A DNA stretch of 64,000 bases from Suilimivivens sp963638365. GTDB taxonomy: Bacteria > Bacillota > Clostridia > Lachnospirales > Lachnospiraceae. Position 1 is the stretch's first letter. The number at the start of each line of letters is the position of its first letter. A program made the position numbers and the translations under genes. Location of the stretch: positions 1 to 64,000 of the forward strand of contig CAVHRK010000037.1 in the NCBI GenBank assembly GCA_963638365.1, in the 5' to 3' direction. The notes under the pieces were generated by a model, which was not told the DNA's origin, made no database searches, and saw only the letters and a program-made list of their open reading frames with translations. This document shows positions 15,735-23,762 of the stretch, piece by piece.

Positions 15735-16742
15735 ATGAAAAAGAACAGATTGATGGCACTTATGCTTACGGGAGCGATGCTGTTTTCCATGACAGCATGC
15801 GGAAAGGATCCCAGTGAGCTTGTATATTTAAAGGATTTTAAGCCGGACAAGTATGTCACCCTTGGAGACTATACCGGATTGCCGACAACGATTGCAGCAC
15901 CGGAAGTCACCGAAGAGGATATTGACACAGCGATTATGAATTCCGAGCTTAGCGACGACTGCAAGGTTTTGATCGAAGATCGTGATGTTGTAGAGGTCGG
16001 AGATCTTGCGAACATTGATTTCGTAGGAACGATGGATGGAGAGGAATTTGAGGGTGGAAGCGGCTCAGATTATGATCTGCTGATCGGTTCCGGTTCCTTT
16101 ATTGATGGATTCGAAGAGGGCGTTGTGGATATGAAGGTTGGTGAAACAAAGGATATTGCCCTTACGTTCCCCGAGAATTATTATGAAGAGATGGCCGGTA
16201 AGGATGTGGTATTTGCAGTTACCGTAAATTCCATCAGCACCTATGACCGTGAGAAAGCCAAGGAAGAGCTGGAGCAGTCCGCACAGGAGACATATAACAG
16301 TCAGGTGGCAATCGAGCTTATTGATACTATTAAAGAAAATTCGACCATTAAGGATGCACCGTCCGGAATGGTGGATCGTATGAATAATACCCTGATCAGT
16401 AATGTGACTGCACAGGCCAGTGCGTATGGAATGGATACGGGTGCTTTTGTAGCAGCAGTTTACGGTGGTACAGCGGATAATTATGAAGAAACTCTGCGTA
16501 CCTATTCCCAGGATGTAGCAAACCAGTATATGATTCTGGCTACAATTGCAGAAAAGGAAAATATTACCGTAACCGATGAAGAGGTGACAGAGGATATCCG
16601 TTCTTCTCTCGGGGCAGATGCAACCGATGAAGATGTGGCATCCATGATGGAGTCCATTGATGAAGAAGCCTACAAGGAATATCTCTTAACCATGAAGGTG
16701 TGTGATTTCCTTGCAGAGAATGCGGTAACAACACAGGAATAG
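15735..16742 (+). CDS. Secreted trigger-factor/FKBP-like peptidyl-prolyl isomerase lipoprotein
   Basis: 335 residues. The signal peptide ends in the lipobox SMTAC (Cys 22). An FKBP-type isomerase domain follows (about 90-170; NIDFVGTMDGEEFEGGSGSD, LIGSGSFIDGFEEGVVDMKV, LTFPENYYEEMAGKDVVF) and then a helical C-terminal part like that of trigger factor (AQETYNSQVAIELIDTIKEN and so on). The ribosome-binding domain of true trigger factor is missing. The protein would work as a chaperone and prolyl isomerase outside the membrane, like PrsA. The ribosome binding site is GGAGG. A cell-wall hydrolase follows 33 bases later. Confidence 0.88.
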   Translation: MKKNRLMALMLTGAMLFSMTACGKDPSELVYLKDFKPDKYVTLGDYTGLPTTIAAPEVTEEDIDTAIMNSELSDDCKVLIEDRDVVEVGDLANIDFVGTMDGEEFEGGSGSDYDLLIGSGSFIDGFEEGVVDMKVGETKDIALTFPENYYEEMAGKDVVFAVTVNSISTYDREKAKEELEQSAQETYNSQVAIELIDTIKENSTIKDAPSGMVDRMNNTLISNVTAQASAYGMDTGAFVAAVYGGTADNYEETLRTYSQDVANQYMILATIAEKENITVTDEEVTEDIRSSLGADATDEDVASMMESIDEEAYKEYLLTMKVCDFLAENAVTTQE

Positions 16743-16775
16743 TCGGCTTTTAATCAGCTTTAATGAAAGAATTTG

Positions 16776-18101
16776 ATGCAGATGAAGAAAATAGCGAGAC
16801 GCTTATTCGCAATAGTAATGTCATGCTTGATGATGTTTTTAGTGGTAGAACCGGTGCGTGCTACCACTATTTCTGATTTGCAAAAGCAGCAGGAAGAAAT
16901 TGAAAGACAGAAGCAGGAAGCCGAACAGAAGAAAAAGCAGGAGCAGCAGAGACTGAATGAGGCTTCCGGAAGAGTGGATAATATTCAGGGAAATGTAGAT
17001 GCGGTCGGTGCAGAAATCGAAGAAGTGGATAATGAACTGGTGGAAGTGCTGGCAAGTATTGACATGATTCAGGAAGAACTTGCTGCCAAAGAGGAAGCCA
17101 TTGAAGAAACAACGGCAGAATATGAGGCAGCCAAGGCAACCGAGCAGGCACAGTATGATGCCATGAAGATCCGGATCAAGTATCTTTATGAAAAAGGAGA
17201 TACGACCTATCTGCAGCTTTTGTTTGAAAGTCAGAGTATTGGCGAAGCGATTAACAAAACCGAATATTTTGAGAAGCTATATGATTATGACCGGAAGCTC
17301 CTTGAAGAATATCAGCAGGCCAGACAGGAAGTTGAGGCGTTGAAGGAGCAGCTTGAAAATGAAAAGGCAGAGCTGGAAGCACAGCAGCATGAGCTGGAAG
17401 AGGAGCAGGAATCCCTGCAGGTGATCCTTGATCAGAAGCAGGCAGAATATGACGATTATTCTTCCCAGCTTGCCAAAGCAAAGCAGGAAGCTGCCGTTTA
17501 TATGGCAAATGTCCGGAAGCAGAATGATGAAATCAAGCGTCTGCAGAAGGAAAGTGACAAGAAACAGTCCGAGATTGAGGCTGCAAAGAAAGCAGAGGAA
17601 GAAGCCCGAAAGGCTCAGGAGGAAGCACTGCGGCGTCAGGCAGAGCAGGAAGCTTCGAGCAGCTCCTCAGGAAGCAGTTCTTCCGGCAGCTCTTCCAGTA
17701 GTTCATCGGGAAGCTCCTCGGGGAATTATGCATCAGCCAGCAGCTACAGTGGCTCCGGAAGCAAGGGACAGCAGATTGCAAACTATGCGTGTCAGTTTAT
17801 CGGCAACCCTTATGTGCCGGGAGGAACCAGCTTAACAGAAGGTGCCGACTGTTCCGGATTCGTATGGAGGGTATATAAGGACTTTGGATACAGCGTTCCG
17901 AGAACTTCGGGAGCGTTACGAAATGCAGGAACCGAGGTTTCGTATGCCAATGCACAGCCGGGAGATATTATGTGTTATGCAGGACATGTTGGAATTTATA
18001 TTGGAAACGGGCAGATTGTACATGCAAGTACTCAGCGTACCGGAATTAAAATCACCGTGGCAACGTACCGGGAGATTTTGTCTGTGAGGAGAATTGTGTA
18101 A
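16776..18101 (+). CDS. Secreted NlpC/P60 peptidoglycan endopeptidase with coiled coil
   Basis: About 441 residues. Signal peptide (LFAIVMSCLMMFLVVEPVRA), then a long PcsB-type coiled coil (about 30-290, rich in Gln/Glu/Lys), a Ser/Gly linker (SSSSGSSSSGSSSSSSSGSS) and a C-terminal NlpC/P60 domain. The catalytic Cys is in ADCSGF (about 359), with His in GHVGIYIGNG and the supporting residue in IVHAST. Cuts peptide stems of peptidoglycan; coiled-coil forms of this kind are often controlled by FtsEX. The first ATG is taken as start, five bases after GAAAGA. Its stop lies within the left end of a folded repeat. Confidence 0.93.
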   Translation: MQMKKIARRLFAIVMSCLMMFLVVEPVRATTISDLQKQQEEIERQKQEAEQKKKQEQQRLNEASGRVDNIQGNVDAVGAEIEEVDNELVEVLASIDMIQEELAAKEEAIEETTAEYEAAKATEQAQYDAMKIRIKYLYEKGDTTYLQLLFESQSIGEAINKTEYFEKLYDYDRKLLEEYQQARQEVEALKEQLENEKAELEAQQHELEEEQESLQVILDQKQAEYDDYSSQLAKAKQEAAVYMANVRKQNDEIKRLQKESDKKQSEIEAAKKAEEEARKAQEEALRRQAEQEASSSSSGSSSSGSSSSSSSGSSSGNYASASSYSGSGSKGQQIANYACQFIGNPYVPGGTSLTEGADCSGFVWRVYKDFGYSVPRTSGALRNAGTEVSYANAQPGDIMCYAGHVGIYIGNGQIVHASTQRTGIKITVATYREILSVRRIV

Positions 18102-18266
18102 GGTAAACTGCCAAGTATAAATATCGATCATGCTTGCATGAGGAGGTACTTATATTTGGCAGTCAGGAAACATGAGAAAGGAGCGATTTTCGAAGAAAAT
18201 CAGCGGATTTCGAATGTTTTCAGGATTGCGTGAGTACGAAGTACGGAGCAATCCGTACCTTACACA
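18095..18266 (+). repeat. MITE-like folded element with 11-bp terminal inverted repeats (member D)
   Basis: TGTGTAAGGTA (18095-18105) and TACCTTACACA (18256-18266) are perfect inverted ends. Inside, CTGCCAAGTATAA (18108-18120) pairs with TTATATTTGGCAG (18150-18162) around CATGCTTGCATG; further hairpins are GATTTTC/GAAAATC and GTACGGA/TCCGTAC. The left end includes the stop codon of the NlpC/P60 gene. The CTGNCAA...TTGNCAG stem with an ATGCTTGCAT core recurs at 47880-47929. Confidence 0.65.
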
Positions 18267-18327
18267 AGATATGAGAAATATATAAGAGTAGTAGATATGA
18301 GACAGGAAGAAAGGCAGGGAAACACCA

Positions 18328-19959
18328 ATGTCAGATTTTGATAAGAATGACAGGGAATATGAGGATCAGAACAGCAAAGATCTTGAAAATATAGAATTAA
18401 ACCGGAAGGAACAGGATCCGGACCGTTACAAGGAAGTAACCGATGCAGAAAAAACGATTGTGACGGAGAAGAAAGAAGAGTCCCCTGTATCAGAAACAGC
18501 AGAAGGAGATGCTTCCAACAAAAAGGAAACGGAACCTCCGAAAAAGGAAAGCGAATACGAGGATGTCTGCTTTATCTGCCGCCGGCCGGAGAGCAAGGCA
18601 GGCAAGATGTTCAAGCTTCCGAATAACATCACAGTCTGCAGTGACTGTATGCACAAGACGATGGACACGGTCAGCCAGTTCGATTATATGGGAATGCTGA
18701 ACAATCCTTCCATGATGGACGATCTGAACAAGTCCATGGGACAGGGCTTCCCGAATATCCGCTTTGTGAATATCAATGATTTACAGGGCGAGGGAGGAAT
18801 CCCAAATAAACAGAAGCTCAAAAAGAAGAAACCGAAGAACGGGGAAGAACCGGTACTGGATATTCACAAGATTCCGGCACCGCACCAGATCAAGGCAAGT
18901 CTGGATGAATACGTAATTGGACAGGAGCATGCCAAGAAGGTGATTTCGGTTGCCGTATATAACCACTATAAGCGTGTGGCAACCGGAACGATGGACGACA
19001 TTGAGATCGAGAAGTCCAATATGCTGATGATCGGACCGACCGGATCCGGTAAAACCTATCTGGTAAAGACTTTGGCACGTCTCCTGGATGTGCCGCTTGC
19101 GATTGCCGATGCCACTTCCTTAACCGAAGCCGGATACATCGGTGACGATATTGAAAGCGTTATCAGTAAACTTCTTGCCGCCGCAGACAACGATGTGGAA
19201 AAGGCAGAACGCGGAATTGTCTTTATTGATGAAATTGATAAGATTGCCAAGAAGAAAAATACCAACAGCCGCGATGTCAGTGGAGAAAGCGTACAGCAGG
19301 GAATGCTGCGTCTCTTAGAGGGCGCCGATGTGGAAGTGCCGGTTGGAGCAAACAGCAAGAACGCGATGGTTCCGCTTGCTACGATCAATACGCGGAATAT
19401 CCTCTTTATCTGTGGAGGGGCATTCCCGGATCTCGAAGAGATCATCAAGCAGCGTCTCACAAAGCAGACCTCCATCGGTTTCAATGCGGAATTAAAAGAT
19501 CAGTTTGATAATGACAAGAACCTGTTATCCAAGGTAACCGTTGAGGATCTGAAAAAATTCGGTATGATTCCGGAATTCCTCGGACGATTACCGGTAATTT
19601 ATACACTGAAAGCACTTGACCGGGATATGCTTGTGAAGATCCTGATGGAGCCGAAGAATGCGATCTTAAAGCAGTATCAGAAGCTTCTGGAACTGGATGA
19701 GGTGCAGCTTAAGTTTGATCAGGGAGCGTTGGAAGCTATTGCGGACAAAGCGCTGGAACGTGACACCGGAGCAAGAGCACTGCGTGCAATCATCGAAGAG
19801 TTTATGCTGGATATTATGTATGAAATTCCGAAGGATGACAATATTGGAACCGTTACCATCACACGGGAATACATTGAAGGAACGGGCGGTCCACGGATTG
19901 AAATCCGGAATCAGGCAGAGCTTCCCATGCATATGATAGAAGAAAAGCCACAGGAATAA
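18328..19959 (+). CDS. clpX: Divergent ClpX paralogue (AAA+ unfoldase)
   Basis: 543 residues, about 120 more than normal ClpX. An 80-residue charged extension comes before a zinc finger (CFIC ... CSDC, about 81-112), then the AAA+ core: Walker A GPTGSGKT, pore loop AGYIGDD, Walker B VFIDEIDKI, ClpP-contact loop TSIGFNAEL and sensor 2 DTGARALR. The RKH loop that canonical ClpX uses to engage ssrA-tagged substrates (GGRKHP) is replaced by GANSKNAMVP, so substrate choice should differ. ClpP docking seems kept. No clpP, tig or lon is adjacent, so this is probably an extra copy. The S8 protease gene follows after three bases. Confidence 0.9.
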   Translation: MSDFDKNDREYEDQNSKDLENIELNRKEQDPDRYKEVTDAEKTIVTEKKEESPVSETAEGDASNKKETEPPKKESEYEDVCFICRRPESKAGKMFKLPNNITVCSDCMHKTMDTVSQFDYMGMLNNPSMMDDLNKSMGQGFPNIRFVNINDLQGEGGIPNKQKLKKKKPKNGEEPVLDIHKIPAPHQIKASLDEYVIGQEHAKKVISVAVYNHYKRVATGTMDDIEIEKSNMLMIGPTGSGKTYLVKTLARLLDVPLAIADATSLTEAGYIGDDIESVISKLLAAADNDVEKAERGIVFIDEIDKIAKKKNTNSRDVSGESVQQGMLRLLEGADVEVPVGANSKNAMVPLATINTRNILFICGGAFPDLEEIIKQRLTKQTSIGFNAELKDQFDNDKNLLSKVTVEDLKKFGMIPEFLGRLPVIYTLKALDRDMLVKILMEPKNAILKQYQKLLELDEVQLKFDQGALEAIADKALERDTGARALRAIIEEFMLDIMYEIPKDDNIGTVTITREYIEGTGGPRIEIRNQAELPMHMIEEKPQE

Positions 19960-19962
19960 GAA

Positions 19963-21681
19963 ATGACCAATCGTGAGAAAATCATATCCAATGATTTTTA
20001 CGACATTGTAGCCGATTATGTGTTACTGGAAGAATTGCGGGAGAGTGCTCCTGCCTATGTCTACCAGCCGGTAGACGGAGAAATTGGAATTGCCTATATT
20101 GCGCGGAATGAGGTTCCGCCTTTGAGCGTCGGAGGGACGTATCCTTATCAGTCGATACCCAAGCTTTATGGACTGATGCAGGATACGTTTGATCCGGCGC
20201 CTTTGCTTGTAAGCGGAATTACCGCAGTTTCGCGCCCACCACTCAGTCTCACCGGAAGAGGTGTTGTGGTGGGATTTTTGGACACCGGTATTGACTACCG
20301 GAATCCGGTCTTTTTAAACGAAGACGGAGGCACGCGCCTGTTGGGGATCTGGGATCAGACGATACAGGAGGGGGAGCCGCCTGCCGGCATTTATTATGGA
20401 ACAGAGTACCGGCGGGATGTCATCAATGCCGCCTTGCAAAGCGAGGATCCCCTAAGCATTGTTCCTAGTGTGGATGAAAACGGGCATGGAACCGCACTGG
20501 CCAGCGTGGCAGCCGGAAGTCTTTTGAATGAGGGACTAAGCTTTGCATCAGGAGCACCGGATGCGGATCTTGTGATGGTAAAGCTCCGGCAGGCAAAGCC
20601 TTACTTAAAGGAATTCTATGGAGTATCGCAGGAAACGGAGTGCTATGCGGAAAGTGATCTGCTGGTGGCGATCCGTTATCTGGAAAGCTATGCAATCTCG
20701 CTGTACCGCCCGCTCATCATCTGCATGGGAATGGGAACTTCAATGGGGGATCATGAGGGGCATTCCGTGCTTGCCGATTACTTAAGCAGTATTGCACTGC
20801 GCAGAAGCCGCTGCGTGATCTGCTGTGCCGGAAATGAGGGAAATGCGGCGCATCACTATGAAGGAGGATCACGTGCCGGACAGACGGAATCTGTAGAAAT
20901 CCGTGTCGATGAACGGGAAACCGGCTTTACCATGGAGCTTTGGGGAAAGATTCCGGACCGGCATGCCATTTCCATCCGTACGCCGGGAGGGGAAGTGACG
21001 CCGCAGGTGGATTTCCGGGAGCGGGATGTGCGGGAGTTTTCGTTTGTCTATGAAAACACGAAAATTCAGGTGGGACACATTCTGGTGGAGCAGCGTTCCG
21101 GAGAGGAACTGATTTTCTTCCGGTTTCTTGATCCGGCGCCCGGTGTATTTACGGTGTATGTCACAGCCATGGGAACGGGAAGTCAGGAGAATCAGGGCAG
21201 CTTTCATATGTGGCTTCCACTAAAGGAATTTCTGCGCGGAGAGACGTATTTTCTGCGGCCTTCGCCGTATACGACGATTCTGGAACCGGGAAATGCAAGG
21301 GAGATCATTACCGTGAGTGCTTACGATGACCGGAACGGGAGCTTTTATGCTTCTTCGGGAAGAGGGTATACGAGGCTGGGACTGATCAAGCCGGACTTTG
21401 CAGCTCCCGGTGTATCGATCAGTACGGCTCTTGGACAAAGAACGGGAACCAGTCTGGCGGCGGCCATTTCAGCAGGGGCAGCGGCGCAGTTCCTTCAATG
21501 GGCCGTCGTAGAGGAAAACCAGCCGTGGGTCGAAAACCGGGAAATCCGCAATTACCTCATACGCGGGGCAAGACGCCAGACGGTGAGCGGGACCACCGGT
21601 GCGACCTATCCCAACCGGGAGGAGGGCTTTGGGAAGCTCAGTATTTCAGGAACCTTTGACATTCTGGCGGGAACGGATTGA
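19963..21681 (+). CDS. S8 subtilisin-like protease, Csp-related
   Basis: 572 residues with an intact Asp-His-Ser triad: GFLDTGIDY (Asp 107), DENGHGTALAS (His 175), GTSLAAAISAG (Ser 497). The layout, with a large beta-rich insertion between His and Ser and an N-terminal region beginning ISNDFYDIVADYV, is that of clostridial Csp proteases, some of which activate the spore cortex hydrolase SleC at germination. No signal peptide was seen. Only three bases separate it from the ClpX paralogue, with AGGA just before the previous stop, so the two are translated together. The germination role is inferred from family only. Confidence 0.88.
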   Translation: MTNREKIISNDFYDIVADYVLLEELRESAPAYVYQPVDGEIGIAYIARNEVPPLSVGGTYPYQSIPKLYGLMQDTFDPAPLLVSGITAVSRPPLSLTGRGVVVGFLDTGIDYRNPVFLNEDGGTRLLGIWDQTIQEGEPPAGIYYGTEYRRDVINAALQSEDPLSIVPSVDENGHGTALASVAAGSLLNEGLSFASGAPDADLVMVKLRQAKPYLKEFYGVSQETECYAESDLLVAIRYLESYAISLYRPLIICMGMGTSMGDHEGHSVLADYLSSIALRRSRCVICCAGNEGNAAHHYEGGSRAGQTESVEIRVDERETGFTMELWGKIPDRHAISIRTPGGEVTPQVDFRERDVREFSFVYENTKIQVGHILVEQRSGEELIFFRFLDPAPGVFTVYVTAMGTGSQENQGSFHMWLPLKEFLRGETYFLRPSPYTTILEPGNAREIITVSAYDDRNGSFYASSGRGYTRLGLIKPDFAAPGVSISTALGQRTGTSLAAAISAGAAAQFLQWAVVEENQPWVENREIRNYLIRGARRQTVSGTTGATYPNREEGFGKLSISGTFDILAGTD

Positions 21682-21710
21682 TCCTGCATGAAGCAGAAAT
21701 AACACAACAG

Positions 21711-21725
21711 AGCAATATTTGACTA
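21711..21725 (+). promoter_or_regulatory. Shared xylan-locus box, copy 1
   Basis: AGCAATATTTGACTA, identical to copy 2 at 28457-28471 and 13 of 15 with copy 3 at 36484-36498. A candidate -10 (TATACT, 21768-21773) lies 57 bases from the start of the box, nearly the same as at copy 2 (58). Probable operator of the AraC regulator encoded at 27480-28376. Confidence 0.6.
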
Positions 21726-21851
21726 ACAGACGGTCGGGATTGCAAAGAAAAATTACCCGGATGCTTCTATACTGTTGAGTAGAAAAGGGTAACGGGTTTG
21801 GAAGGTTACCGAAATGGAAGCGACAGAGAGGTTTAGCAGGGGGTACGGACA

Positions 21852-23762
21852 ATGAGCGAATTACAATTACCGCGATTGATCAGCGATCATATGGTTTTGC
21901 AGAGAAACAAAGAAATTCATATCTGGGGAAAGGATCTTCCGGGACACCGTGTAATGGTTTTCTTCCGGGGGGAAGAAGCTGTGGCACAGACGGATGAGGA
22001 GGGAAATTTTTCCCTCTTTCTGCCAAAGCAGGAGGCAGGCGGACCGTTCAGCATGCTGTTTCGGGATGACCTTGGAAATGAAGAGGTGGTCGGGGACGTG
22101 TACATTGGCGAGGTCTGGTTCTGTTCCGGACAGTCCAATATGGAGCTTCCCATGAGCCGGGTTAAGGACCGGTTCCCGGAGGATGTGGCAGACTGCAAAA
22201 ATACACAGCTCCGTACCTTTAAGATCCGGGAAAACGGTGTATTTACCGCACCTTTAACAGAGCCTGAAAGCGGAGAGTGGAAGAGTGCACAGCCTGAAAC
22301 GATTCTGGAGTTTTCGGCAACCGGGTATTATTTTGCCAAAGCCCTGCAGGAGCTTTTAAAGGTCCCGGTAGGATTTATTGATGCAAGTCTCGGAGGATCC
22401 CTGATTGAATCCTGGATGAGCCGGGAGATGCTGGAGGGGATGAACGAAGAGCTTGCGCTTGCGAAGAAGTACAGTGATGCGGAGTTTGTGAAGGGGCAGC
22501 TTCTTAAGAATGAACAACAGAGCAATGCATGGCATGCCCGTCTGGATGCAGCGGATCAGGGACTTAAACAGCACTGGGAGGAAGAGAGTTATAATAGCGA
22601 AAACTGGGGAATGGTAACGGTTCCATTCTGGTTTGATGAGGTAGAGGAATTAAGGGGATTTATTGGAAGCGTATGGCTGAAGCGGACCTTTACCGTGCCG
22701 GAGGAGATGGCGGGAAAGCCTGCAAAGCTGTGGCTTGGAACGATTGTGGACAGTGATGTGGCATATCTTAACGGGCAGCAGGTTGGGATTACCTATTATC
22801 AGTATCCGCCCCGGAAATATGAGATCCCGGAAGGGCTGCTGCGGAGAGGGATGAATACCATTGTGCTGCGTGTCATCAGTGAAAAGGCACAGGGACGGTT
22901 TACGGAAGGAAAGAAGTACGCCATTTTTAATGAGCAGGGAGAAATTCCGTTAGACGGAACGTGGAGTTACTGTATCGGTGCTGCCTGTGAGCATGTGCCG
23001 GAGACGGATTTCGTGAACTGGAAGCCGACCGGACTTTACAATGGAATGACGGCACCCTGCCACAAGTATACGATTGCCGGAGTGAACTGGTATCAGGGCG
23101 AAAGCAATACACACCATCCGGACAATTATCTGGATCTGCTCCGGCGCATGATTGAAGGGTATCGTAAGGAATGGAATGATCCGAAACTCCCGTTTCAGAT
23201 TGTGGAACTTCCCAATCTCATGGTGGATATGGAGGGCGCAGAGGAAGGCTGGAGAGTACTTCGGGAATTGCAACGCCGGTCCGTGGAAATTCCGGATGTG
23301 GATGTTGCAGTAACCATAGATCTTGGAGAGGACAACGATCTGCATCCGCAGAATAAAAAGGATCTCGGAAAGCGTCTGGCATTGCTTGCTGCAGCGAGAT
23401 TTGGCATTCCGGTGGAAAGCAAAGGGCCGGAAGTAACGAAGATTACCGTAACTGCCGGTGAAGCGCATAACCTCCGGACGATCCGGTTAACATGCAGCCA
23501 TGCAGAAGGACTGTATGCCTCGTCCGAAGATAAGGGAACGGAAATTTTGGATTTTGAAGTGGTAAACGATAACGGAGAAGCCCTGCAGGCCAAAGCACAG
23601 ATTAAGGGGCAGGAAATTGTACTTATGATTCCGGATAAAGAAACGGAAGTAAAGGAGATCCGTTACTGCTACCGGACCTCCAATATCGGTGCACTGGTTT
23701 ATAACCGGGCCGGTCTGCCGATGAGTCCGTTTGTAAGGAGGGTATATGAAGAAACTGTTTAA
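21852..23762 (+). CDS. Sialate O-acetylesterase-family (SASA/CE20-like) carbohydrate esterase
   Basis: 636 residues, SGNH hydrolase with the nucleophile in FCSGQSNMELP (Ser 95), GVNWYQGESN (about 415) and the acid/base pair in DLHPQN (about 495). A jelly-roll domain like the GH2 sugar-binding domain is inserted at about 250-340 (VWLKRTFTVPEEM, VDSDVAYLNGQQVG). This split arrangement is known from CE20 hemicellulose acetylesterases. No signal peptide, so it should remove acetyl groups from imported oligosaccharides. AGGGGG stands before the ATG. The end overlaps the GH2 gene by 17 bases. Confidence 0.9.
   Translation: MSELQLPRLISDHMVLQRNKEIHIWGKDLPGHRVMVFFRGEEAVAQTDEEGNFSLFLPKQEAGGPFSMLFRDDLGNEEVVGDVYIGEVWFCSGQSNMELPMSRVKDRFPEDVADCKNTQLRTFKIRENGVFTAPLTEPESGEWKSAQPETILEFSATGYYFAKALQELLKVPVGFIDASLGGSLIESWMSREMLEGMNEELALAKKYSDAEFVKGQLLKNEQQSNAWHARLDAADQGLKQHWEEESYNSENWGMVTVPFWFDEVEELRGFIGSVWLKRTFTVPEEMAGKPAKLWLGTIVDSDVAYLNGQQVGITYYQYPPRKYEIPEGLLRRGMNTIVLRVISEKAQGRFTEGKKYAIFNEQGEIPLDGTWSYCIGAACEHVPETDFVNWKPTGLYNGMTAPCHKYTIAGVNWYQGESNTHHPDNYLDLLRRMIEGYRKEWNDPKLPFQIVELPNLMVDMEGAEEGWRVLRELQRRSVEIPDVDVAVTIDLGEDNDLHPQNKKDLGKRLALLAAARFGIPVESKGPEVTKITVTAGEAHNLRTIRLTCSHAEGLYASSEDKGTEILDFEVVNDNGEALQAKAQIKGQEIVLMIPDKETEVKEIRYCYRTSNIGALVYNRAGLPMSPFVRRVYEETV

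Noticed and set aside
17645..17725. Simple-sequence TCC/AGC repeats as a mobile or regulatory repeat
   Set aside because: They encode the Ser/Gly linker of the NlpC/P60 protein in frame and need no other explanation.
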